Positions 1 to 5,719 of a stretch of DNA of 6,942 nt are shown piece by piece. A program made the translations under genes and the position numbers. A model generated the notes under the pieces. The model was not told where the DNA came from and ran no database searches. It saw nothing but the letters and a program-made list of their open reading frames with translations. Every line of letters starts with the position of its first letter. Within the stretch, counting starts at the first letter, position 1. The stretch is taken from positions 1 to 6,942 of the forward strand of contig JACMKL010000793.1 in NCBI GenBank assembly GCA_014380105.1, given 5' to 3'. The DNA is from Candidatus Melainabacteria bacterium (lineage in GTDB: Bacteria > Cyanobacteriota > Vampirovibrionia > Obscuribacterales > Obscuribacteraceae).

Positions 1-302
1 ATTTTTGCATCAAACTTTTTGTAGTATTTTTCGAGCGCATTTTTCGCTAATTCGATATCTTTGTCATTTGGAATTTCACGCGATACTGGTGCAAATAGAT
101 TTACAGCAAACGGCTTGTCTGTCAGTCTGCGAATTTCAGTTATGGCTTTTTCAATTTCTTCAGGTGTTCGATATTGCGCGCCCAGTGAGCCTAAAACGCC
201 AGCGCTACTAGCCGCAGCAACGAACTGCGGGTTGTCTGAACCCGCCATCGGTGCCTGGATGATCGGATATTTTATTTTTAAAAATGATGCTATCTCAGTC
301 AT
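1..302 (-). CDS. Nitronate monooxygenase-like FMN protein, 5' part only
   Basis: The gene is truncated by the left window edge; 100 codons are present, while family members are usually about 310-370 residues. Translating the minus strand from an ATG at 302-300 gives an N-terminus typical of the nitronate monooxygenase / 2-nitropropane dioxygenase / FabK-like TIM-barrel family. It has YPIIQAPMAG at residues 12-21 (beta1 and FMN-binding loop), a following helix with SSAGVLGSLGAQ at 32-43, a helix with TPEEIEKAI at 46-54, and PFAVNLF at 64-70 (beta strand with the Asn of the flavin pocket). Family members are cytosolic FMN enzymes that oxidise alkyl nitronates such as propionate 3-nitronate, or reduce enoyl-ACP or quinones; the substrate here cannot be told. 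The start overlaps the stop of the upstream hydrolase as ATGA. No Shine-Dalgarno precedes it, so translation is probably coupled to the hydrolase. The catalytic His lies beyond the window. Confidence 0.86.
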   Translation of the reverse strand, partial: MTEIASFLKIKYPIIQAPMAGSDNPQFVAAASSAGVLGSLGAQYRTPEEIEKAITEIRRLTDKPFAVNLFAPVSREIPNDKDIELAKNALEKYYKKFDAK

Positions 303-1261
303 TCGGATTTATTTTCAGGTGCTGGAATCATACCGATTGTGACAAGCCACGTTTCCGCCAACTTTGTCCATTTTGAGACCGGATATTTTGAAGGTCTAAG
401 TCCAAAGGCGTGACCACCCTGCGCGTATAAATGCATTTCTACCGGCACCCCAGCCTTCTTCAGCGCTCGATAATAGACTAGGGAATGCTCTGGAGGATCA
501 ACAGTGTCATCTTCATTCTGTAGCAAAAATGTAGGTGGTGTCTGTTTGGTGGGCAAATTGTCTGAGTTTAATTCAAACTTTTCACGGTCAATCCAAAGAT
601 GTCCAGGATAAATTGGCATTGCGAAATCAGGGCGGCAGCTCACTTTGTCGGCTGCGTCCATAATTGGATAAACGCGTTTCTCAAAGCGCGTGCTGATTGC
701 AGCAGCCAAATGACCGCCTGCTGAAAATCCGATCACACCGATTTTGTTGGGATTAATATGCCATTCTGCGGCGCGAGAGCGCACGAGACCCATTGTTCGC
801 TGCACATCTTGAAGAGTTTGTATTGACCCTCTTCGTGGATAGAGAATTTTGCTGGGCACGCGATATTTCAAAAGAATCGCCGTGATGCCTTTCGATGTGA
901 GCCAATCACAAATTTCAGTGCCCTCAAGATCCATGGCAAGAATTTTGTATCCGCCGCCTGGAAGAACTACTACAGCTGCACCTGTGTTTTTTCCCTTCGG
1001 AGGGTAAACAGTTATGGTGGGTTTTGTGACATTACTAATTATCTCTTTGTCCTTCAAACTTTCCGGTCCTGGAGCAGGAATAGCATCAGGAATTTTGCCC
1101 GACCATATCGGTATTTGTTTGAGTCCTGATGAAGGTTGCCAAACTTGAATGGTACTTTTGGAATTCGTTATATGACTTGCGCGGTCTGCCGCGAGAGCTA
1201 GATTGTGATGACAAAGAAGCGTTGAGAGAATTAGTAGAGTTGTTATTTTGTTTGATTGCAT
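299..1261 (-). CDS. Secreted alpha/beta hydrolase, acetyl-xylan esterase / BD-FAE type
   Basis: The 320-residue product is a predicted exported serine esterase. Residues 1-24 look like a signal peptide: K5, then a hydrophobic stretch to LALA, with cleavage likely before A25-D26. The mature part has the alpha/beta-hydrolase signatures in order. These are VVVLPGGGY at 97-105 (oxyanion-hole loop), GFSAGG at 178-183 with nucleophile S180, NEDDTV at 249-254 holding the acid (D251 or D252), and QGGHAFG at 281-287 with catalytic H284. This pattern matches the COG0657/BD-FAE-like group often annotated as acetyl-xylan or other carbohydrate esterases; the true substrate is unknown. The start was chosen at 1261 because GGAGG at 1271-1267 sits 5 nt upstream and the signal peptide begins there. 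An in-frame ATG at 1336 would add 25 residues in front of the signal peptide and is less likely. The stop overlaps the next gene's start (ATGA), so the two genes are co-transcribed. Confidence 0.9.
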   Translation of the reverse strand: MQSNKITTLLILSTLLCHHNLALAADRASHITNSKSTIQVWQPSSGLKQIPIWSGKIPDAIPAPGPESLKDKEIISNVTKPTITVYPPKGKNTGAAVVVLPGGGYKILAMDLEGTEICDWLTSKGITAILLKYRVPSKILYPRRGSIQTLQDVQRTMGLVRSRAAEWHINPNKIGVIGFSAGGHLAAAISTRFEKRVYPIMDAADKVSCRPDFAMPIYPGHLWIDREKFELNSDNLPTKQTPPTFLLQNEDDTVDPPEHSLVYYRALKKAGVPVEMHLYAQGGHAFGLRPSKYPVSKWTKLAETWLVTIGMIPAPENKSE

Positions 1262-1360
1262 TTTGCCCTCCGAGCGCGGAATAACATTTGAGGTTTCATT
1301 AGCGTAAATGATGATATCGAGAGATGGCATGAACATTCAACAAGCTGGACCGATCTGTAT

Positions 1361-1389
1361 ACTATTTCGCATAATAGAAGCAGTTCCAA
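1361..1389 (-). promoter_or_regulatory. Weak candidate promoter for the hydrolase pair
   Basis: On the minus strand TTGGAA (1389-1384) and AATAGT (1366-1361) are 17 bp apart, each matching 4 of 6 positions of the sigma-70 consensus. TATTAT at 1376-1371 is a better -10 but lacks a matching -35. The site lies about 100 nt upstream of the hydrolase start and downstream of the hairpin after tldE. That is where a promoter would be needed if the hairpin ends tldDE transcripts. The evidence is weak. Confidence 0.2.
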
Positions 1390-1471
1390 AAGAGCAAGAC
1401 GCAGATACTGACGAGACTTTGGGGTTGTTACCCACCTGTCTCGTGTTCTCTGCGCGTTGCTCGAAGCCGGA

Positions 1472-1523
1472 GTGTTTGCTTCCTCGAATCGCATCCAATT
1501 CGCGACTCGCAGGAAGCAAACAC
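1472..1523 (-). terminator. Long hairpin after tldE, possible terminator without U-tract
   Basis: GTGTTTGCTTCCT (1472-1484) is the exact reverse complement of 1511-1523, giving a 13-bp perfect stem. A second 8-bp helix continues inside it (1485-1492 with 1502-1509, one-base bulge at 1510), closing a 9-nt loop at 1493-1501. The only non-Watson-Crick position (1488/1506) is A-C on the plus strand but U-G in a minus-strand transcript, which favours folding in the tldE mRNA. The outer stem starts 21 nt after the tldE stop codon. No run of U follows in the minus-strand direction, so it is not a classical intrinsic terminator. It could instead stabilise the mRNA 3' end or assist Rho-dependent termination. 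Confidence 0.55.
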
Positions 1524-1543
1524 CATGCCCGGACTGCCATCTA

Positions 1544-2899
1544 TCATGCTTTGGTCCTTGACGAGAAGCGGAATCCCTCCACTTTCATCGGCGGCACGAC
1601 TGCCGGGAAAGTCTCCTCGCCTGCAGCCAAAACCGGTTGCCCGAGTTCGACCACATTTTTGAGAAGAGTGAGAGCGGACTGGTTGAAACGCATGTTTTTG
1701 ATACCACGCGTCACTTTGCCGTTTTCGATCAAGAACGTGCCGTCACGCGACATACCCGTAAGCAGTTTCGTGTTGGGGTCGACGTCTCGAACGTACCAGA
1801 CACGCGTCATCAGGATGCCGCGCTTGGTCGATTTGATCATCTCTTCCAAGGACGAGTCGCCGCCTTCGATGACGATGTTCATCGGGTATTCGCCTTCCGA
1901 TGAGGTCGGCGCTGCGCCGTGACCGGTCGGTTTGCCGCCCATGTACTTCGCCGAACGACGGCTAAGGACAGGCTTCCGGCAGATGCCGTTTTCGAACAAG
2001 GGCACCGATTCGCGATTCATTCCTTCGTCATCGAAGGCGAATCCGACCTGCAGCGGATGCTGCACATCGTCGCTGATGGTGATGTTCTTGCCTAGCACCT
2101 TCTTGCCGATTTTCTTTTGGAAAACCGACGTCTCATCCCAGTGTTCGGTCCCGGTCATGTCGCTGTAGAGAAAACAGACCAGATCGAGAACCGCGGACGG
2201 CTCCAGAATCACGGTGTAGTCGCCCGGGCGAACGTAGATGGGATTGCGACTGCGACGGGCTCGATAAGCCGCACCTTCAGCGAGTTTGACAGGGTCAACG
2301 GCGTCCAGGTTGGAGCCATATCCCTTCTGCCAGCCGGACGACGACGCGGACAGCATCGTAATCGAGCACTCGACGTTGGTCTGCGCATCGTAGCGGAAGA
2401 GCCCCCACGAATTGCCGACGGCATACGTGTTGACGTAGGTTGCGAAGATGCCTGCCGCGCTCAGACGCCCGCGCTGTGCGACCGCGATGATGGACTTGAC
2501 GCGGAGGAGACGATCGTCCGGACCGAGCGCAGCGATGCGTTGGTCGAAACGACTGAACTTGGCGACGTTGTCCTCGGTGCGTTCGCTCGGCTTGAGCATG
2601 GCCAGAGTGGTCTTGTCGTGCGGCAGATGCGAAGCAATTTCGAGGGCGCGATCGATTGCTCGGCGAATGCCTCTGGACGTGGTATCGTCGGTGGTGACGA
2701 ATGCCGTGCGCCCGCGAGCGTTGACGTGGATGCTCACAGTCGTCGACGAGGTGTCAACGTGCTGCGTCATCTCGTTGTTGGCGAACCGCGAGGTTGCCTG
2801 GTCTTGCGTATAGATCGTCACCTGCACGCCACTGGCACGGTCTCCCGCGTGTGACACGGCGAGGTCGACGATCTTTCGGCATTTTGCTTCTGTGATCAT
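1544..2899 (-). CDS. tldE: TldE/PmbA, partner subunit of the TldD-TldE metalloprotease
   Basis: The 451-residue protein belongs to the TldD/PmbA family (U62), close to the usual length of about 450. It has an N-terminal alpha/beta domain with VQVTIYTQ (25-32) and a Ser/Thr-rich strand around 50-58. The C-terminal beta-rich domain contains RPGDYTVILEPSAV (224-237), FAFDDEGM (287-294), PTGHGAAP (324-331) and ENGK (392-395). At the position where TldD has HExxxH, this protein has EPSAVLDLVCFL and no metal ligands, as known for TldE subunits. In Escherichia coli TldD and TldE form a heterodimer that digests unstructured peptides through a narrow channel; it matures microcin B17 and degrades CcdA. 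The start is an ATG overlapping the tldD stop (ATGA at 2899-2896). A strong Shine-Dalgarno lies inside the tldD 3' end, so the subunits are probably made in a coupled way. The gene is cytosolic, with no signal peptide, and is followed by a long hairpin. Confidence 0.94.
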   Translation of the reverse strand: MITEAKCRKIVDLAVSHAGDRASGVQVTIYTQDQATSRFANNEMTQHVDTSSTTVSIHVNARGRTAFVTTDDTTSRGIRRAIDRALEIASHLPHDKTTLAMLKPSERTEDNVAKFSRFDQRIAALGPDDRLLRVKSIIAVAQRGRLSAAGIFATYVNTYAVGNSWGLFRYDAQTNVECSITMLSASSSGWQKGYGSNLDAVDPVKLAEGAAYRARRSRNPIYVRPGDYTVILEPSAVLDLVCFLYSDMTGTEHWDETSVFQKKIGKKVLGKNITISDDVQHPLQVGFAFDDEGMNRESVPLFENGICRKPVLSRRSAKYMGGKPTGHGAAPTSSEGEYPMNIVIEGGDSSLEEMIKSTKRGILMTRVWYVRDVDPNTKLLTGMSRDGTFLIENGKVTRGIKNMRFNQSALTLLKNVVELGQPVLAAGEETFPAVVPPMKVEGFRFSSRTKA

Positions 2900-4461
2900 T
2901 TGGAACCTCCCGCGCAGTGGCGATGGTGGTGAGCCAGGCTGACGTGATGTGAGCCTGACTTGGCTTTCGCTGAGCCTTTCGCGTGGGACGCACCTTTCGG
3001 CTTGTCTTCAGCAGGCTTGGCGACGCCGACTTTGGTGTTCTTGAAACGCGCTGGTGCTGCCCCGTGACCGGTTCCGATTGCCTGGCAGGGTTGTCCCTTG
3101 GCGCAGGTCGGAATGCCCCAGAGCACGTGCTCGGAAGGACCACAGATAGCGTCGCAGCTGTTCCAGAAGTTGGTGGTGATGCCCCAGTAGCTGGGATTGC
3201 GAACCGGCTCGGTGATCTTGCCGTTCTTGATCAGCCAACCGATTTCCGTGCCGAACTGGAAGTTGTGGCGACGGTCGTCGATGGACCACGAGTAGTTCGT
3301 GTCGAGCAAGATGCCGTTCTTGGTGTCGGCGATCAGGTCGTCGAGGGAGCCTGCGTTGCCTGGCTCCAGCGAAACATTCGACATGCGCACCAGAGGCGTG
3401 AAGCCAGGACCGGTTGCGCGCATCATGCCGCCCGAGCGAGGAAGACCCAGCTCGTGAGACGTTTCGCGAGAGGTGAGATAGCCCACGAACAGGCCGTTTT
3501 TGACCAGCTCAACACGCTGACCGGACACACCATCGTCGTCGTAGGCGTAGGTGCCGAGCGCATTCGGAATGGTCGCGTCAGCCGTGAGGTTGACGATCTT
3601 CGAGCCGTACTTCAGCTTGCCGAGATTGTCCGGCGTCAAGAAGCTGGCGCCAGCGTAGTTCTCTTCTTCGCCGAAGACGCGGTCCAACTCGGTCGGATGA
3701 CCGGTGGATTCGTGAATTTGAAGCGCCAGCTGCGATGCACCCAGAATCACATCGGTGACCATCTCGGGGCACTGACGCGCTTTGGAGACTGCCACTGACT
3801 CTTCGCCGACCCGCCGGGCATTGCCGAGCAAGTCCCAACGGTCGACCATTTCCCAGCCGGCCATCTCGTACTGACCACCGAAAGAATTCGGCCACGAACG
3901 CACGAAGTGTTCGTTGCGACCTGCTGTGGCGTCGATGCCGCAGCCGGAGGACAGGAAAGTCTGCTCGATGTCGCTGCCGTCGGTGGAGACGAACAGTTTG
4001 TTTTCACGGGTGAAGGTGAGGAGGCCCGAAGTGTTCTTCACACCGCGAGCTTTGCGCATCAGCCGCTCCGATTCGTGGAGCAAACCGATTTTGTCCGACA
4101 ACGACACCTTGAAGGGGTCGATGCTGAAGGGCGACTGCCAGATTGCCGTATGCGCGGCTTCCGGCGCCAGTTTGACGCGACCGTTGAGGATGCGCGCGCT
4201 GGCTTTGGCTGCCTCGACCGCCTTGGTGACGGCAAAAACAACGCCTTGTGGAGTGAGGTGACGAGCTGTGGCAAAGCCCCATCCGCCCCGCACCATGACA
4301 CGAATCCCGAGACCAATACTTTCGTTCTCGCCTGCGTAGACCACAAACAAGTCACGAGTTTCGACAGTCTCGGAGACCGTCTTGATCAGACGCGCATCAG
4401 CGTAACTCGCGCCTTGGCTGCGAGCGACGTCGAGCGCGTATAGCGCTAGATGTTTGTTCAT
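2896..4461 (-). CDS. tldD: TldD, catalytic subunit of the TldD-TldE metalloprotease
   Basis: The 521-residue protein is the zinc-protease subunit of the TldD/TldE complex. The metal site is HESTGH: H250, E251 and H255 form the family's HExxxH motif. The distal cysteine ligand is most likely C453 in TCAKGQPCQ (452-460). Other family blocks are GLGIRVMVRGGWGFA (50-64), YAYDDDGVSG (305-314), LTSRETS (329-335), NTNYSW-like DTNYSWSIDDRR (387-398) and GTGHGAAPARF (463-473). The family is normally about 460-485 residues. Here residues 481-521 form an extra low-complexity tail rich in Lys, Ala and Gly, with seven His and one Cys after residue 490. The start was set at 4461 because GGGAG at 4472-4468 sits 6 nt upstream and the family N-terminus begins there. 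An in-frame start at 4521 would add 20 residues with no supporting signal. tldE overlaps the stop codon by ATGA. The only receiver-like gene nearby lies upstream, separated by a hairpin. Confidence 0.95.
   Translation of the reverse strand: MNKHLALYALDVARSQGASYADARLIKTVSETVETRDLFVVYAGENESIGLGIRVMVRGGWGFATARHLTPQGVVFAVTKAVEAAKASARILNGRVKLAPEAAHTAIWQSPFSIDPFKVSLSDKIGLLHESERLMRKARGVKNTSGLLTFTRENKLFVSTDGSDIEQTFLSSGCGIDATAGRNEHFVRSWPNSFGGQYEMAGWEMVDRWDLLGNARRVGEESVAVSKARQCPEMVTDVILGASQLALQIHESTGHPTELDRVFGEEENYAGASFLTPDNLGKLKYGSKIVNLTADATIPNALGTYAYDDDGVSGQRVELVKNGLFVGYLTSRETSHELGLPRSGGMMRATGPGFTPLVRMSNVSLEPGNAGSLDDLIADTKNGILLDTNYSWSIDDRRHNFQFGTEIGWLIKNGKITEPVRNPSYWGITTNFWNSCDAICGPSEHVLWGIPTCAKGQPCQAIGTGHGAAPARFKNTKVGVAKPAEDKPKGASHAKGSAKAKSGSHHVSLAHHHRHCAGGSK
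2905..2911 (-). promoter_or_regulatory. Strong Shine-Dalgarno of tldE inside tldD
   Basis: On the minus strand GGGAGGT occupies 2911-2905, five bases before the tldE ATG at 2899. It lies within the last codons of tldD. Together with the ATGA overlap it fixes the tldE start and suggests re-initiation by ribosomes finishing tldD. Confidence 0.85.
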
Positions 4462-4473
4462 ATGTTGCTCCCG

Positions 4474-4487
4474 TGCGCTTTCGCGCA
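4474..4487 (-). promoter_or_regulatory. GNRA-capped hairpin directly before the tldD Shine-Dalgarno
   Basis: In the minus-strand transcript TGCGC-GAAA-GCGCA (4487-4474) forms a 5-bp GC-rich stem closed by a GAAA tetraloop, a very stable fold. It ends one base before the GGGAG of tldD (4472-4468). On the opposite strand the loop would be TTTC, which is not a stable tetraloop. This suggests that the mRNA of tldD is the functional molecule. It may set ribosome access or protect the 5' end. Confidence 0.5.
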
Positions 4488-4491
4488 TTAG

Positions 4492-4537
4492 AGCCCGCCT
4501 TACATGAGGGCGCAGAGGCACTCACCAAAAGCGGGCT
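4492..4537 (-). promoter_or_regulatory. Second stem in the tldD leader
   Basis: AGCCCGC at 4492-4498 and GCGGGCT at 4531-4537 are perfect inverted copies that can form a 7-bp GC-rich stem over a 32-nt loop. It lies just upstream of the GNRA hairpin. The untranslated leader of tldD therefore has two consecutive helices. No U-tract follows, so it is not a classical attenuator. Function is unknown. Confidence 0.35.
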
Positions 4538-4569
4538 GAGCTGTTATTGAGAGAGTGAGAGAGGCCGCG

Positions 4570-4595
4570 CCCGGGAGAAACTAAATTCTCCCGGG
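4570..4595 (-). terminator. GC-rich 10-bp hairpin between the receiver-like gene and tldD
   Basis: CCCGGGAGAA (4570-4579) and TTCTCCCGGG (4586-4595) form a perfect 10-bp stem with a 6-nt loop. It lies 52 nt after the stop of the receiver-like gene and 109 nt before the tldD start. A terminator is expected there if the two genes are separate transcripts. In the minus-strand direction it is followed by a C/T-mixed stretch (CTCTCTC) rather than a U-run, so classical intrinsic termination is doubtful. It could also act on read-through transcripts as an mRNA processing or stabilising element. Confidence 0.5.
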
Positions 4596-4647
4596 TGTAG
4601 GACCCATAAGATGCTGCATCAGATGGACGGCTCGATGGTCAGGAACA

Positions 4648-5205
4648 CTATTCCAGAACGGGATACCCGTGATGAAACTTCGTCCCTGCCTTGCGAGCCT
4701 GCTCGGCCTTCTCACGCATCTCGTGCGTAAAGCTGTCGAGGCAGGTCGCTAGACTCGTGAAGTCCTTGTCTGTGAGAGTTTTCTCGGTAGGGAGCAAGTC
4801 GGCTTGAATGGCAAGCACCACAAACTCCTTGGGCACGCCAGCAATTGCACCATTGTCGGTGAGCAAGCGATTGCCTGCGCCACCGCCAGTGATGCCGATA
4901 CATGGGATGCCGAACTTGGAAAGGGCGTTGACGATTGGAGCGCCGCTATCTACGGTGCCAATCAGTCCGCCATCCGAGAGAGCCAGGTCAAAATCGCCAT
5001 AGACGACCTCAACCAGCCTATCGGCATCGCCATCCCAAGAGTCGTTCATGGGTGTGGCATCTTTCCCGACGAGAATTCCTTGCAGCCGATCGGCACTAAC
5101 AGTGTTGGCGCCGATGATCCAGGTCACAGTGTGACCGCGAGCTTCAAGTTGCTGTCGAATTGGAACAGCGAAGCCCGCCATGTCTTCAATTAGGAGAATT
5201 TTCAT
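4648..5205 (-). CDS. Stand-alone atypical CheY-like receiver-fold protein
   Basis: The 185-residue protein begins MKILLIED, the beta1 strand and acidic pair (E7, D8) of response-regulator receiver domains. A helix follows with PIRQQLEARGHTV (15-27). FDLALSDGGL (72-81) then puts D78 where the phospho-accepting Asp would be. GIPCIGITGG (99-108) has T106 at the conserved Thr/Ser position. GVPKEF (123-128) offers K126, but with Pro before rather than after the Lys. The stretch between beta2 and beta3 (about 33-70) is longer than usual. No DNA-binding or enzymatic output domain is present; residues 144-185 are a charged helical tail. It may be a divergent single-domain receiver or a receiver-fold protein that is not phosphorylated. 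GGAG at 5215-5212 lies 6 nt before the ATG and supports this start. It is the nearest gene upstream of tldDE on the same strand, separated by a hairpin, so a functional link is only a guess. Confidence 0.82.
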   Translation of the reverse strand: MKILLIEDMAGFAVPIRQQLEARGHTVTWIIGANTVSADRLQGILVGKDATPMNDSWDGDADRLVEVVYGDFDLALSDGGLIGTVDSGAPIVNALSKFGIPCIGITGGGAGNRLLTDNGAIAGVPKEFVVLAIQADLLPTEKTLTDKDFTSLATCLDSFTHEMREKAEQARKAGTKFHHGYPVLE

Positions 5206-5510
5206 TGTCGTCTCCGTGGTATTAACAGGGGGGCGGATTGGAACGCGATTGACGGGTGCCCCTACTGTATGTAGCCCGCTAATCGTGATGTTTCAGGCGC
5301 GACAAGCGCGTAATTCGCTCTCTTCCAAAACGTTCAACACAAATTCGCACTAAACGAACATCCTGGGTTTCTTGCGCACTTGTGAAAGTGTGGAAAAAGA
5401 ATAGGAATTGCTTGTTTAATGTGTTTTTGAGTTGTTTTAGAGGGGAGAGAGGTATTGGAATAAGGGTCACCCTACTCTCAGCCTCTGTGAGGCGCAAGCA
5501 GATGATGAGT

Positions 5511-5604
5511 GGACCTTAACGCACAGACGTGAAGTCGCAATTCGCAGAACCCTGCACAAGCTGAAAGGCACTGCCTTTTGCTCTGTAATCTTCGAGAAAG
5601 GTCC
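5511..5604. other. Candidate structured RNA element
   Basis: GGACCTT (5511-5517) pairs exactly with AAGGTCC (5598-5604). Nested within it are ACAGA (5523-5527) with TCTGT (5582-5586), a 4-bp GCAG/CTGC hairpin (5544-5555) and a 6-bp AAAGGC/GCCTTT hairpin with a 3-nt loop (5564-5578). Together these give a plausible branched fold of 94 nt. The pairings are Watson-Crick, so either strand could be the RNA. I do not recognise a known RNA family in it. Several of the helices are short and could arise by chance. Confidence 0.25.
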
Positions 5605-5669
5605 TACGCACAGCACCTTTGATCTCTCTAAACACCATATTTATACTTCACGCGGGCTATGCTATCTCT

Positions 5670-5703
5670 AGAGCTGAAAGCCATGGCTTAATACTTAAAG
5701 CTC
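5670..5703. repeat. Nested dyad after the LRR membrane-protein gene
   Basis: A perfect 12-bp palindrome AAGCCATGGCTT (5678-5689) lies inside a pair of inverted hexamers, AGAGCT (5670-5675) and AGCTCT (5698-5703). It is 17-50 nt after the stop of the membrane-protein gene on the minus strand. It could be a weak 3'-end hairpin or a protein-binding site. No U-run follows on the minus strand. Confidence 0.3.
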
Positions 5704-5719
5704 TGGCAAGTAATCTTTT

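Larger units (their letters stand above)
5206..5719. other. 514-bp non-coding gap with several inverted repeats
   Basis: No convincing gene is seen on either strand. A 72-codon frame on the minus strand (5497-5279) has a TTG start without a Shine-Dalgarno and no recognisable content. The right part (5478-5704) contains a cluster of short inverted repeats: GCCTC/GAGGC at 5481-5493, GGACCTT/AAGGTCC at 5511-5604, AAAGGC/GCCTTT at 5564-5578, AAAGGT/ACCTTT at 5597-5620, and a nested dyad at 5670-5703. The left part must carry the leader and presumably the promoter of the receiver-like gene, but no clear -35/-10 pair was found. A short structured RNA or regulatory leader is possible. Confidence 0.5.

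Noticed and set aside
1262..1336. Longer N-terminus for the hydrolase starting at 1336
   Set aside because: It would bury the signal peptide 25 residues inside, whereas GGAGG directly precedes the ATG at 1261.
1308..1922. 204-codon plus-strand frame across the tldE 3' end and its downstream gap
   Set aside because: It runs antisense to tldE, shows no family motifs, and its length is explained by the constrained sequence of tldE and the hairpin region.
2117..2854. 245-codon plus-strand frame antisense to tldE
   Set aside because: TTG start without a Shine-Dalgarno, Arg/Val/Asp-rich low-information protein, shadow of tldE.
2983..3798. 271-codon plus-strand frame antisense to tldD
   Set aside because: Long antisense frames are common opposite GC-rich genes. 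The product has no recognisable domain, while the opposite strand encodes a full TldD.
5279..5497. 72-codon minus-strand frame in the gap before the receiver-like gene, considered as a peptide substrate for TldDE
   Set aside because: TTG start, no Shine-Dalgarno, no leader/core pattern or Cys/Ser/Gly-rich core, and no modification enzyme nearby.
5564..5580. AAAGGC/GCCTTTT hairpin read as a plus-strand intrinsic terminator
   Set aside because: Only 6 bp, AT-rich at the base, a U-run of about four, and no plus-strand gene upstream to terminate.
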